Positions 1-11,639 of a stretch of DNA of 64,000 bases are shown here, piece by piece (the first letter of the stretch is position 1; every line of letters starts with the position of its first letter). Origin of the DNA: Sipunculus nudus (taxonomy: Eukaryota > Annelida > Sipuncula > Golfingiida > Sipunculidae); the NCBI GenBank assembly GCA_026874595.1, contig CM049311.1, positions 58,178,453-58,242,452 on the forward strand, in the 5' to 3' direction. A program made the translations under genes and the position numbers. Under the pieces are notes generated by a model. It was given only the letters and a program-made list of their open reading frames with translations. It did not search any database and was not told where the DNA came from.

Positions 1-22
1 CAAATTATTAAGTGAACAGCTA

Positions 23-212
23 TTATCGGCAATACCAGTATATATCAGTGCAATTCTTTTCTACGACATATATATCTTTTAACATGATTAAACACATATT
101 GGCAGAAAGCGATGGCAAACTTGTGTATATTTATATGTTACTTAAGTTATTTGTACTTTGGGCCATGAGGCCTTTCTACAATAAACTTTGTTGTTGTTGT
201 TATCGGCAATAC
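23..212 (+). mobile_element. Short LINE/SINE-like insertion with 13-bp target duplication
   Basis: TTATCGGCAATAC occurs at 23-35 and again at 200-212. The 164 bases between them end in AATAAACTTTG followed by a (TTG)n tail at about 188-199. A direct target duplication plus a 3' simple-repeat tail is the hallmark of target-primed reverse transcription, so this is probably a 5'-truncated LINE or a SINE inserted on the plus strand. It sits in the intron 46 bases beyond the donor of the midasin exon 258-521. The two duplicates are identical, which suggests a fairly recent event. The element family is not recognised. Confidence 0.75.
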
Positions 213-257
213 TTTTAAGTGATAAGTAATGGGAACTGATGGTCTGACCTGTTTTAC

Positions 258-521
258 TTGTGACCGTTTCTGTATGCGAACATATACACTCATCCAGCTA
301 TTTTTCAGTGCCAGCTGCAGACAGGTCCCCTTATCAAGTTCCTCTTTCAACAACAGTGCCGTGTGCAAAAGGTCAAGGACACAGCCTTGGTCTGGTCCTG
401 TCATGAGAGGCTTCATGTCCTGATGCAGGGCTATAAGATGGGACACCACATGGGGGTCGGTGACACCGAGACCTGACATCATGGCTGCCACATCGTGGTC
501 GCTGTAGTCTTTACCTTCACC
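258..521 (-). CDS. MDN1: Midasin exon (end of AAA6, sixth exon of the piece)
   Basis: This 264-nt exon encodes 88 residues in phase 0 at both ends. It reads GEGKDYSDHDVAAMMSGLGV at the start and ends in SVYVRIQKRSQ. The stretch VVSHLIALHQDM...LLHTALLLKEELDKGTCLQLAL...SWMSVYV aligns, from memory, with the human midasin segment that follows the sixth AAA module (ILLALHTET, LIQTAILIVQYLQRGLSLDRAF, CWEVYV). The acceptor reads AATAAACAG before GGTGAA, and the donor is CAA followed by GTAAAAC. An open frame continues past the donor to 147, but that part loses similarity and crosses a retroelement insertion, so the splice site is preferred. Midasin is a nuclear and nucleolar AAA ATPase that removes biogenesis factors from pre-60S particles. 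This segment is helical and follows the ATPase core. The next exon lies outside the window. Confidence 0.9.
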
Positions 522-1154
522 CTGTTTATTAACATGTAAAAGTACTGATTAAATTAAACAGAAAAAAATTAACAGTTCATACACTTCACGAGGAACTAAT
601 GACCTTCTTTATTTTTTAAGGAATCCCTGAACTGAGTGCATAATGACACTTAATAAAATATGCTACAAATAAAATTTGGCATTACATTTTTACAAAAGGA
701 CCATCATGTAATGAAAAAAAGAGGCATTATATTGACCAAATTACCCAGTTACTAAAGGGAAGCAATATTTTCATAATATAATTGATCAGGTAAAGTTTCT
801 ACAAATTTGCAATTGTGATAAACTAAAAGGGTATAAAACATAAATTGTGGAATAATAAATATCAACATGGCCATTGGTGCAATTTTTACCTAATTGCAAA
901 ATGTAAGCAAAAGATAATAATGTATATAAGTACAAACCAACTGACACAAAAATGAATAATTAACTCTAATTTTGTTTGGATTTACATTTGATATCGGTTC
1001 AAATTAGTACCACATCTGCCCCACAGATGTCAGTGTACAATGGGCAAAAAAGAAGTGTGGTTCACAATACAATATTTTTTGGCAAAAGGGAGAACACTTT
1101 AGACTGGGAGAACAGTTTACTGAGTAAAAAATAACAAAAACTAGGTAATAATAC
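522..1154 (-). other. MDN1: Midasin intron, 633 nt
   Basis: AT-rich intron between exons 1155-1239 and 258-521. It starts with GTATTATT and ends in AATAAACAG on the coding strand. No repeat or other feature is seen. Confidence 0.85.
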
Positions 1155-1239
1155 CTCTCCCAGCATGTAGATCTCAATCCCTCGGTTCCTCATGGCCCGC
1201 GATATCTCGCCATATCTTGCATCCATAGCCAAGAACAAC
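1155..1239 (-). CDS. MDN1: Midasin exon with arginine-finger-like motif (AAA6)
   Basis: The 85-nt exon completes an arginine codon split with the upstream exon, then encodes LFLAMDARYGEISRAMRNRG followed by IEIYMLGE. ISRAMRNRGxEIY is the hallmark of midasin AAA modules. It sits where AAA proteins keep the arginine finger and sensor region that contacts the nucleotide of the neighbouring protomer. The acceptor is TTTTACTCAG before GTTGTTC and the donor is GGAGAG followed by GTATTATT. It enters in phase 2 and leaves in phase 0, which fits both neighbouring exons exactly. Flanking introns are short (633 and 774 nt). No internal stop or odd residue is seen. Confidence 0.93.
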
Positions 1240-2013
1240 CTGAGTAAAATGTATTCCTCTTAGAAAACAGATGGGTTAAAAGAGTTGTCGAGGCACTGGG
1301 ATGCTGAGACACAGCATCTTTTTCATTAACATTGTTTAAGGATTAACTCCTTAATCAGGTTTTAAGATCTTCCTTATGACATCATGCTTACAAGATGCTT
1401 ACAAGTGACAAATCCACTTGATTTAGGTCAAAAATATGCTATAAGTCACTTGATTGAAACAGATCGAAGAAAGCCCTAAAATGAAATTTTTTAAAAGATT
1501 TTTTCTTGTTTTTCTTTACCAATCTTCTTATTTTTCCTTATCAAACAAATCAGACATTTGAGAATATAATTTACTGGGCTTTTTTCTATCACTCTACAAA
1601 GTCTTACACATAACTTACAAAATCAAACTACAGTTCATATAAAAAAACAGATGACAGAATAAGATCAGACAAATCATGAACTGATTTTACAAATTCAATG
1701 ATATACGCAGTCTGGTGCAGAAAAATTCAATAATTACTGTTAAAGCCAATTTTATTTGTATCTTTAAACACATTTTCAGTTTATCCATAATTTTAACATC
1801 TAACTGAGACATCAGGTTTCGATTAGGGTGCAGGGATTGCACAAGAAAGTCCTCCAAGGCCACCATCCAGGAAAGAATCAACTTGCAGCGAGCAAGTTTG
1901 GTGGCAAGGGAAGTGTAGCAACAAAGTTTAGAGTACAATAATGCTTTTTTTGGACCACATCAAAACCCCAAAATTATAGTAGGAATTTGTATGTGTTGGT
2001 CTATATACTGTAC
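1240..2013 (-). other. MDN1: Midasin intron, 774 nt
   Basis: AT-rich intron with consensus ends (GTACAG...TACTCAG on the coding strand). A stop-free stretch of 83 codons at 1687-1938 on the minus strand has no family resemblance and no splice logic. Nothing else is seen. Confidence 0.85.
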
Positions 2014-2130
2014 CTGAAGTCCTTGTGTGGTATGACTGTGGGTATCTGTCCATCAATTACCCCACGTTCATTGATGCTCAGCACACCGTTAGGCTCCAAC
2101 AAAGCATTCAGTCGATCTAGTACTGATGGG
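2014..2130 (-). CDS. MDN1: Midasin exon, AAA6 post-Walker B segment
   Basis: The 117-nt exon completes a serine codon (AG from upstream plus C) and reads PSVLDRLNALLEPNGVLSIN, then ERGVIDGQIPTVIPHKDF. PSVLDRLNALLEPxGVLxIxERGxIDG is almost identical to vertebrate midasin. It lies just after the Walker B strand, in the region that carries the beta hairpin of the AAA small insert. The acceptor is TTGACAG before CCCATC and the donor is TTCAG followed by GTACAG. The arginine that follows DF is split and finished in the exon at 1155-1239. This is the most conserved exon of the piece and the strongest single identifier of the gene. Confidence 0.95.
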
Positions 2131-3964
2131 CTGTCAATTAAACAACATTAATTTACATATTTCAGTTTATATGTGCAAGTTCTTTCTTATAAACACTTTG
2201 AAAGTATATTTAACAGATATCTAACCCAGTATAGTTTTATATGAATAAAACAGGGACTACTGATATATTCTGCTGTTGCACATTTCATGCTGAACTTATA
2301 CTTTTGCTTATGACTGTCACCAGATGTTTATACCTTATTTCTTATACATTTTCCAATTTGATGTTAGATTGTATGGACTACTAATTGAGGTGTGAGAGCA
2401 CTTGAAACCCAAAGTTAAGCAGAACCACACCAGGGTAGGGATGATAACCAATAAGTGGGATTATCACAATATTTGACAGCTGGAATAATCATAGTGTTAA
2501 CTTTCCTATCATCATGATTGCAAAGATAATGGCATCACCAGGGTCTATCTAAAATCATTTATTTTCAAGGATTATCATTATTAGGGCTCCATTTTTTTCT
2601 GTTATAACGGAAAAACGGACAGGAAAACGGAATTGGAGTTTGAAAAAGGAAGTAGGTTTCAAAAACAGAATAATATTAAATGCACGGAATATGGCAGAAA
2701 GTTGGATTTAGAGCAGATTTAAACTGCAAATAAAGAAATTCTCAGCCAATATCTTGTAAATAATTTTTTTCAAACTGTGCCAGCCATCTACATAACAAGC
2801 AAGGTGTGCCAATTTCAGCTCACAACCGTTACAGTAAGCACCAACTTTGATGTTACAATTATTATTGATGAACATGCCTGAAATGCTGATACCGCCATTA
2901 TGTGATATACAATGATTCGGTTTCGCCATGCATGGTTATCTACCAAACCAAATCGGAATTATTCCAGATTTACTTCTTCAGTCCATTGAACAAATGATTT
3001 ACAAAAGTTAAAAGACATGACTACTGACCAACCACGTGAAAACTGAGTGTGAGAGTTCCATTCGTGGTACCGCATAACCATATTAAAGAAGCAAACCGGT
3101 CAAAACCTTCTAGCGGGAAAGTCTGATCTTACCCAATGTCATAGCGTCTCTGAGGCAAAATAGCTTTGAATATAATATTACCATAATTGTTTCAAATGTT
3201 TGTAGATACTGACGGCAAAACAAAGACAGAGCAGGTCCTTACTAATTTGTTTCCAGATGAAGACCAACTGGGCTCTACATTATAATAATAAAATAATTGG
3301 TACTGGTATGTTCAAAATGATGGTGTTTGAAAAACTGATGGAATCCCATTCTTAGAAAAATTAGGGGATTTGCTGGCTTACAGGTAGTCCAAGAAACATG
3401 GCATAAAGTACTGACAATTTTGACTGACTGAAGAAATATTAAGTCCTCCAAAAGCTCCAGTTAGAAGGGTCTTAGACTCATTCTCTGGGCGCTCCCTGGG
3501 CCTAAAATTTTTATTGGAGTTGAAGACACAGATGCCACCAAGCCAGGCAGAATTGTTTCAGCCACCAGCATGCCCAGGTAGGAAGGAAGGACAAAAGGAG
3601 ATCCGAGAGCAGCAGCATCCACAGGTACACTTTGTTATGATGACAAGTGCTGGAGTTCCTAATACTGATATTACAATGTGGCAACATACCATGATAAATC
3701 TTATATCATTATCATGATGTTAAAAACTCACATGGTCCCAATGTAAAGCACAACAAATACTAGTTTACCTTCAACTGTATTACATCCTGTTGTTCCATTA
3801 TAATTAACTTTTAAAGGTATAATCCTGATAAAAAAACAGGACACCAAACATAGATGGTGTTCTCTGAGCTTTTATAATAATGAAGGACTAGGTACAATTT
3901 ACTTCCTTTGCGTTGACTATCTACCTGGTGTGCTGGACATGAGTGATGACAGACAAGTGTTTAC
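2131..3964 (-). other. MDN1: Midasin intron, 1834 nt
   Basis: Intron between exons 3965-4127 and 2014-2130, with GTAAAC donor and TTGACAG acceptor. Apart from a weak 5S-like patch near 2385-2480, no organised repeat is seen. Confidence 0.8.
2385..2480 (+). mobile_element. Possible degenerate 5S-rRNA-derived SINE fragment
   Basis: The patch AAGTTAAGCAG followed about 17 bases later by GGGATGATAACC recalls the internal promoter region of 5S rRNA (AAGTTAAGCA ... GGATGGGTGACC). The spacing is shorter than in 5S genes and the rest does not fold into a 5S-like sequence, so this is at best a decayed SINE3-type fragment. Chance similarity is a real alternative. Confidence 0.25.
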
Positions 3965-4127
3965 CTGCAGAAGTTGACATTATCTATGAGCAGCCAGTGT
4001 CCTTTCTGTAAGGCCTGTACCAGCTGACTGTCCACCCACTCAAACTGACCTCCCATGTTAACGCTGTCTGACTGACTGACCTGCTTGTCAAGCAGGCCAA
4101 GCTTTCGCTGTACATCCTCAAGTTTAC
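3965..4127 (-). CDS. MDN1: Midasin exon with Walker B-like motif (AAA6)
   Basis: The 163-nt exon reads KLEDVQRKLGLLDKQVSQSD, then SVNMGGQFEWVDSQLVQALQ and KGHWLLIDNVNFC. GQFEWVDSxLVQALxxGHWLLxDNVNFC is the midasin signature leading into Walker B. The usual catalytic Asp-Glu of AAA proteins appears here as Asp-Asn (LLIDN). As I recall, the human protein has the same Asp-Asn in this module, so this is a family feature rather than damage. The acceptor is ATTACAG before GTAAAC and the donor is TGCAG followed by GTAAAC. The exon starts in phase 1 (it completes an Arg codon begun by a C at 21719) and ends in phase 2. The first 20 or so residues are polar, helical linker. Confidence 0.93.
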
Positions 4128-5303
4128 CTGTAATTACATCAAATACACATAGGTTAAATTATGTTGAGAGGTTATTAACACTAAAGAATCCCCTAATAAA
4201 TGTAAATGACAGAATAAACAAACAGCCTGTCTCGCAATGGTATATATTCTTTAAAATAAAAACGAAAAAAATTTGTTGAATTAATGTCTCCCACTTTGGG
4301 CTCTTGTTGTCTTTCATGCTTGATAAGCAACCAAAATTATGACAAGTGGAGAAAATCTTGAGGGCACATGAAAACTTAAACAGGTCTATTATGACATGTG
4401 GAGACATCTGCAGGCGAACATAAAAACTGAAACACATTGACAAATAGGACCAAAATCCACTATGACTTTTGGAGACATCAACAGGTTAAAATAAAAATTA
4501 AAACCCACTGAGAAATAGGATGAGAATTTGATCAATTGTTTTTGAGCTGGAAAGAATGATTTTTCAGATCAACACTCCATAACTAATCATAACCAAGGTA
4601 TGCATGTGAGCAATCACTGACCCAAATTTGAATGAAATCAGATAATATTTAGGAAAGTTAATGCATGGAACCGTTTCACGGGGGACAAAAATATTAAGGT
4701 ATACCAGACTACCTCCAGAATTTAATTAGCTCTTCCTTGAATATTATAATACGACTCAACATAATTATCTCAAGAAAGTTTGATACCTGAATTATGTTTC
4801 TAATGTATGATTCTGTAAATAAAAATTGCCTTTTCCTAGAAAAAAATCAATCTTAATGAATACTCAGGTATCTGGCACATCACAATTTTGAAAATATTCT
4901 GTATATAATTAGAAACACACTTAAATCTCAAAACAAAAGGCATTTTATCAGATCAAAGGCTAAACTGAGATAGCGTGATTTCATGATCAAATCAGACAAA
5001 TGTCTAGTCTGCTTTAATATTTAATAAATACAGATGCTGGGGGTATCACCTATTTATATTGACGGCTATGATTAACACCTGCTTCAGGGAGAGACTAGAC
5101 AAAAGTGTGAACATCAAGTATATCTCTTTTAAGTTACTAGACATATATACCAAAATTGGGCTTTTCCTTTGCACATTAAGTTGAGAGTCTTTTAATATTG
5201 GCTGTGTGTGTGAAATATTCACCTACCTTATCTAAAGAATTTATGCAACTTCTGACTTCATTCTGCGTACATATTAGTGAATTATATATATATATATATA
5301 TCT

Positions 5304-6066
5304 ACCGTATTTATTCCTGTATAAGACAACTCCTGTATAAGACGATCCCCAAATGTTGAGCCTCAAATTTTTGTTCAACTGCTTAAGGTTCAACTGTTTA
5401 ATTGCTTAAGGTAGACAAGTGACAGCGTATAAAACCAAGGCTACCATGATGCTCTACTTAACTAGGCTTTCTCATATATTAATTCGTGTTTATCTTAAAC
5501 TATCGAAAATTGCATTTCCTGGCCTGTCCACAACCATGTCACAGTCACCAAATTTTACCACAAAATATATCACGTTTGCATTAACGACGTCGGTCAGGTT
5601 CAAATTTATTCCGTTGTACCATTGAGGAAGGAAAAACTTAATTAGGTAATGACCCAGTAGGACTTTCGTGAACTACATTATTTTACGACATTTAACTGTG
5701 TGCAAGTTCAATGCTACCTTGTAGAAACCCGGGTTTTCATTCTGTTTCTATTTAATAGATCATTTCCCAAGAGGATATACGCACCAAATCCAGGGGTTTC
5801 ATTTTAAAATTGTGATGAAATTCATCATATTTATATCATATTTATATATAAAATATTTATTGACGTAGTCCAATAATACAAGCTAGACAAACATTGATTT
5901 TCACGTCACATTAGGAAAGGCTGTTTCATGTTTATAATTATAAGGAGCTACTGTTTGTCTTGTAATCGAAGTGCCATGACCGAGTCTCCGTCTATGTCAG
6001 TTTGCAAGCCAGCTGACAGCATCCACATTCACTGGACTCGTGAACATTTTACGCGGTAAATACGGC
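5304..6066. mobile_element. Candidate DNA transposon or MITE with CCGTATTTA inverted ends
   Basis: CCGTATTTA at 5305-5313 is matched by its reverse complement TAAATACGG at 6057-6065, framing about 760 bp. Just inside the left end is the repeated GTATAAGACAAC / GTATAAGACGATC, a phrase typical of MITE-like elements seen in many animals whose ends read roughly CCGTATTTACTCG...GTATAAGACGA. No transposase frame is present, so it is non-autonomous. The left side abuts a short (AT)n (5284-5301). The superfamily cannot be assigned from the sequence alone, and no clear target duplication is visible. Confidence 0.55.
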
Positions 6067-7769
6067 ACCATATGAAAAAATCATCCTTGTATTAATAGGT
6101 GGACACTAGTTCAGTGATTTACTAATTTACTAGTGTCTTGACTTGTACCGACTCATTTTATCTCTATTTTAAAGGAGATAGAAAAGACTGGTTACAATGT
6201 ACTTCCAAATACAAGCTCCTGACAACATACGAGAAGCGAACCTTGCTTAACAGTTTCACGTGTTGTGGTTTGCTGCCACATAAAACGGTTACTTTGTAAC
6301 TTATAGATAAAAATTATCAATACGGTTTCCTTTTCTGTTTCATCCCGGTATCACTTGGGCTACGACCAGTCTTTGCTTTGCAACGCAGGTCCCATAATGT
6401 ATGATAAACAAACTATCACTCCAGGCATCAGCTATGAACCTAAGTAAGCAAGCCTTAGGCCCTGAGCATATAATATATATATTTTTTTATTAAACTTGAT
6501 TGTACTTTTGCATAATTTTGATTTCAGTGATTCAAGCTCTTGAATGACGTATTGGTTAAACTACAAATTTGGCAATAAACAACCTGTGTCATCCTTGGAT
6601 CCTGCAGAACGCAACACTGTATGTTTACATTACTTTTAAGTCTCTTACACAGACACGCGTTGGCGCCACAGCAAATATATGGTGGGGTACCAGTCTACAC
6701 CCAAATTCACACAAGTAAGATACTAAAGTAGTGCCCACTGTATTATTATGCCTATTACGTGCTACTGGATGGCATTTAGCACGTTCCCAGCATCCCTTGC
6801 ACGAGTGCTGTATACACACAAATAAACCCAGGGCTCTCGGATCTTGAGCACATGGGTAAGCCCCGCTAGCTGATAGCGGCATCGACAATTATATCACTGC
6901 GTACCTGTTTCAAGTGAATTGCCAAGATATTTTTGGCAAGATAAACATTATAACATACATTTTCAGGATTGGGAATTTCGTTTCGGTCTGTCAATTCCGC
7001 GATTCCATCCGCGATAGCGGAATATCACTTGCTCTACTGTCAGAAGGGCTTTCATATATTGATTCCATTAAAATTCCTGTGTCAATTCAGCAAGGGCAAA
7101 CCTTTTCTTATCAATTATTTAACTATGTGTGCATGTAAATCTGATGTATAAACGATAAATTTAAACAAAAACAAAGCACTGTAATGTTCTTTATTGAGTG
7201 TACATTACCACCATTCGGACATGATCACCGATATTCAAGGCGTTTAGTTCGACCGATGTAATAATGCTGATTGCCGTAAATTAACCTTCGTGGCCCTGAG
7301 GACTCTGAAAAACTTGTACCCGTGTACAAGATGGCCCCCCTTCTTTGTCAAATATTTTAGGGTAAAATTTGTCGTCCTGCACACGAACAAATACGGTAAT
7401 TTCATCTTCAAAGTATTCTTATAACACCTCTGTGATGGATGTATGGGCTTGTACATCTACAAGAGCTGTCAGTAAACATGGTACATGCAAAACATGTTGA
7501 CAAACAAAACACCCAAGTAACTGACGGTGGCTGGTTGCAAATGTGCATAAGTTAAAGGTCACTAGTTGCAAAGTGTCTTTTGCAGAACTCTGGCTTGTCT
7601 TACCTGCCACCAAATGTCCTTGTTGAATGTGCTTGTTTGGATTATATCACCACATGTTAGTACTAGAATATCAGCAGAAGCTGACAAAAGCCCTCAGCCA
7701 AAAGAATAGTGTTTATAGGCAGTAACAGTAACAAGTACGAAATATTTGTTCTCACATGGATGTATATCT

Positions 7770-8694
7770 GTACATGTCTCAGTTATAAATTTAAACTGGA
7801 GAGTTATGTACCATGTTTCATAACAATCCACCAAATGCTTACTGAGAAATAAGCTCCTAAGTTTTACTAAGTTTTTCTAAGCTATGTGACCTTGAAAAGT
7901 AGGTCAACGTCACCCATCCTTAAACATTACCAAGATTTTGTAAATAAGCACCAGCACTGCAGAAATGAAGTAAATGTGTTGAATACCTTTGGAGACTTCC
8001 CGCTCACAAAGCCAAAGTTGAAAAATCCAGGAAAAATTCATTTAAAATCAGAAATTGTAAGTGGCACGTCCTTACTTGTGCAGCAGGTACAGACCATCAG
8101 TCCTAATGTTCAAAGTGAGTTTTGTAGAAATCCACCTGATGGTTCCTGAGATATAAGCTTCTAAGTGTTTTTCTATAATCGGCTCTAAAACGTAGAAAAA
8201 TAAGTCAAAGTCAGCTATCTTCCAACTTGACTGAAACTGTGTCAATATACATCCTCACCGAAGAAATAAAATTCCTACAGTGAATCCTTTTAGAGATATC
8301 CCACTCACTAGGCCAAAGTGGAGAAATCCAAGAAAAATTAATTTAAAATCAGAAATTGTAGGTGGCACCCCCTTACTTGTCCAGCGGGTTCAGACCATCA
8401 GTCCCAATGATCACAGTAAGTTTTGTGAAAATCCACCCAATGGTTCCTGATAAATAAGCTTCTAAATGTTTTTCTATAATCTGCTCTAAAACGTAGAAAA
8501 TCAGGTCAAGGTCACCCATCTTGAACTTGACCGAGATTTTGTTGAGACAAATCTTCACCGAAGAAATAAAATTTCTTATGGTGAATCCTTTTGCAGATAT
8601 CCCGCTCACAAGGTAAAAGTTAACGGACGCCGGCCGGACGGACTGATAGCTTGGGTGACAATAATAGCCCATCAACCTAAGGGCTGAGGGCTAA
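7770..8694 (+). mobile_element. Tandem-core element, family H (~302-bp monomers)
   Basis: ATAAGCT landmarks at 7849, 8153 and 8454 give monomers of about 304 and 301 bp. Each carries a ...TGACCTTGA..GTCAAGGTCACCCATCTT-like phrase, AGAAATTGTAGGTGGCAC and GGTTCCTGATATAAGCTTCTA. After the last partial monomer come a GC-rich ACGG tract (8622-8645), a hairpin with arms TAGCCC (8665-8670) and GGGCTA (8688-8693), and the terminal CTAA (8691-8694) followed by A-rich sequence. Architecture and tetranucleotide tract recall bivalve pearl elements. No protein-coding capacity. The left boundary is approximate. Confidence 0.6.
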
Positions 8695-9486
8695 AAAAGT
8701 GGATATACACAATATGAAATGACTTTGTACCAAGAGATTATCTTTAGTTAATAGTCTACGTCAGATAACAGAATAGGCCCCTTTAAGTATATAAATGTCA
8801 GATTAGTGCTACTGTGTGCTGGGTGTGACATTTCTGGTCACAGAAATACCCCCTTACGGCCAATCTGTACACAAGCCATGGGACAATTTGAGGAAGTATT
8901 GATTGGATGGGACATTTTACAAAGGCTGTCAGAAACTGAGCAGCAAAACACTGCTTCACAAACCTTGTTTCCTTGACAGCAGAGGAAGCCAGTTGATGGA
9001 AGAGTCAGCGGGAACATTACAGTGTTTTGCTGTGTGAATTGTACCCTCAAGAACCAATAAGGAATTCCCAGTCTGCAGCTGGCCAGTACCAAGAAACAGC
9101 CCCCCACATCCTCCGGCTCTCATATCTTATAATCACTTTCAGTGGTCCAAGAAACCCAACTGATCTCTCAGTGTTGTTGGTACAAATGCTTTAGCCCCGA
9201 GAGAATTTATGTTCCAGGAATAATATTCATTTGTACAGGAATATTCCCGTCTGATCAGACCAAAAAATCCCATCAGCCAATTTTGGAACTGTCTCTAGGA
9301 GTATCAGAAGGTCACATTTGTTCCTCTGACAACCGTTTCTTCTTCAAAATTAATCTTTATCCTTCTTACTTGCCTACAGGGACTCTCAATTTACTGATAT
9401 TAGTTTTGCTGTGGCAAGTAGTTGGCGAGGGGAGTTGATGAATAATTGTAGCATCTGTCTGGCCACCTATAAGACCACCTTATGAG

Positions 9487-9511
9487 CATGGGTCATGACG
9501 CTCAGCTGACT
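9487..9511 (+). repeat. 25-bp module shared with 39761-39785
   Basis: The bases from CATGGGTCATGAC to CAGCTGACT are identical to those at 39761-39785. In both places an AATTTTATCA phrase follows within about 60 bases and a tandem-core or TCAAGGTCA repeat lies a few hundred bases downstream. It looks like a terminal module of an interspersed element. Confidence 0.6.
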
Positions 9512-9819
9512 AGCATGACATTATAGGCTGACATAAACAAAAGAATTTTATCATCTGAAAACAAAATTGAGATTAACTTCAGATGAGGTCTTGGCCATCT
9601 GACACCAAAGCCAACAAGGTTTTTCTGTAAGTGACAGGTCTCACATACCTGAAGAATGAATCCTATCATGACTAGTCTATATATAAAGGTTTAAAAGAGA
9701 AGAAAAAGATAAGGGTCACCAGTTTTTAAATTCCTCTGACAACATGATGGGAACAACTTATGTGAAAAATTTTTTAGGGATACACATAACTTCAAAAATG
9801 TTATTGCATCACAAACATG

Positions 9820-10160
9820 CTCATGCCAATGTATAATAAAGGTGATGTGACCTTGAAGATTTAGGCCAAGGTCACACGTTTTCTCTGAGTACTTGGTTGA
9901 AAAATTTAGTCTATCAAATTTGAGGTCAAATACGCAATACTTCAAAAGTTATTAGGTTAATAATATCTACATTTAAGCTGATCTGACCTTGTAGAACTAA
10001 GTCAAGGTCACCAGTTTTTGACCTTGTCAAAGTGCACTGATGAACAACTTCAGTCCTTCAAATAGTAACAGGGGTCACAATTGTTATAGATCTGTGCACC
10101 TTTGACCCTGAAGATCAAGATCAAGGTCACCAGTTTTCAAAGTCATCCAAGGATTTAGTG
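9820..10160 (+). repeat. TCAAGGTCA-bearing tandem repeat
   Basis: Units of roughly 125-140 bp each start with a GACCTTGAAGA or GACCTTGTAGA phrase followed by GTCAAGGTCACCAGTTTT (landmarks near 9848, 9986 and 10108). They are diverged. TCAAGGTCA is the extended half-site recognised by ERR/SF-1-type nuclear receptors, though its presence in a repeat says nothing about use. Related units occur at 46565-46790. Confidence 0.55.
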
Positions 10161-10699
10161 CAAACAACTTTTGTGTGAAATTTGAGGGGGAAATATGCAA
10201 TATAAATTACTTCTAAAGTTATCATGTTCAAAAGATATACTTAAGATGATAAACTATAATTTGGTTGATTTAACCTTTAATACCCTGCCCAAGGTCCCCA
10301 TTTTTCAAACTTATAAGCTTGAGAACTTTTTTATCCAAAATTTGAGAATTAAATCTCAGGGAAAATATATGCAGTACTTCAAATGTTATGGTATTCACAA
10401 GAAATCCTATATTTCTGCAGACAAGACACTGAAATACAAGGGCATACATTTTTAATGCCATCGAAAAATAAAATTTGGAAAAAAATTAACTGCTTCCATG
10501 GTGCTCAAAAGCATATTTTGTTGTATAGTTCACAGAGTACAGTTCACTGTGATCTAAGTTTAGGTTTCCTTTTTGATTTTACCTAAGCTTCTCTGGATGT
10601 CAAGTTAGAAGGTCTATCAGGTTGTGCCCTGATTATGGACAGGGCCTGATGACCCAGTGGAAGGATGGCAGAAGAAGACCCTTCACTATAGCTGAACAT

Positions 10700-11250
10700 G
10701 AGCTAACAAGAGCACCACAAACATGCATAATATGTCTGTCATGTATCTGGTGACCTCTGACCTCATTAAATATGCATGAATTTCAATGAGAAGGTATTTC
10801 AAATGAGAAACTCTAATTGTAAATATGTATGAGTTTCATGAAAATCTATGAAGATTTTTTTGTAAGTCACTAAAGTGCAGTGACCTCCAAAGTGCAGTGA
10901 CCTCTGACCTCATTAAATAAGCGTGGATTTTGCTGGAAATTGAACTTAGCCTTTACTTAGGCAAGAATTTTTTATTTATTTACATTTCTGATTAGTTTTA
11001 TCAAAATCCTTAATATTCATCATAAGTAGCCTAGTGACCCGTGACCATATTAAATATGTGTGGATGTTGCCCAAAATCAAACTCAGGCAAGATAATCTGT
11101 ATGTAGTTATGGTGAGTTTCATGAAAATCCAACAAAGCCCCAATAAGTTATTGTGGCGACACTAAAAGTTAACAGACGGACGGCATGACAGATGGACAGA
11201 CCGTGTGTATACCATGTAACATCATATAATGGGTGTATAAAAATGTCTTA
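10700..11250 (+). mobile_element. Tandem-core element, family E (copy 1)
   Basis: It begins AGAGCACCACAA, then repeats a phrase like GTGACCTCTGACCTCATTAAA with ATATGCATGAATTT (near 10750, 10880 and 11035). The right side has AGACGGACGGCATGACAGATGGACAG (tract near 11172-11200), then GTATACC...GGGTGTATAAAAA. It lacks the CTAA end of families B, C, D and H. A second copy is at 17030-17515. No coding capacity. Confidence 0.5.
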
Positions 11251-11623
11251 TTAATTGTTTTGCACTTGCAGGGGTCTAAGAACATCTGCCCCCACCCAAC
11301 CCCTAAATCTGGACCCAATTATTGACATACCAATAAACTCATCAAATCCTGTCAGTCACCCCTTCCTACCTACCTTTGGGCCTCAATTACACGATTGTGT
11401 CCCGTAAAGAATATTATGTCAAATAAAAAGTAAAAAAAAATATAGTAATGACTCTACATAGATGGTTTCTTATAATTAGATTATATTTACAGATTAAACT
11501 AATAGGAATGATAATCAAATATTGTCATTAACCATGGCTATTACATCCCTCAAACATTAATCATTTTCTTTAAACAGTACCTCTTGATTTCTGACAACTT
11601 TACTGGCCTGTGCATGTGTGTGT

Positions 11624-11639
11624 GGGGGGGGGGGGGGGG
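11624..11639. repeat. G16 homopolymer
   Basis: A run of 16 G preceded by (TG)n. The reading is likely to be length-unstable in assemblies. Confidence 0.9.

Noticed and set aside
147-257. Extension of the midasin open frame beyond 258
   Set aside because: The frame stays open by chance past a good donor (CAA|GTAAAAC). Similarity to midasin stops there and the tail runs into the retro-insertion.
2385-2480. Functional 5S rRNA gene
   Set aside because: Only two short words match, the spacing is wrong and there is no T-run terminator at the right place. Kept only as a weak SINE fragment.
7590-7620. Possible P-loop (GKT) exon on the minus strand near GGTAAGACAAGCC
   Set aside because: It lies downstream of exons that must follow the P-loop, and the flanking translation does not fit midasin.
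8838-9107. 89-codon cysteine-rich minus-strand frame
   Set aside because: No signal peptide plus domain pattern I can support, no splice context, and not repeated elsewhere.
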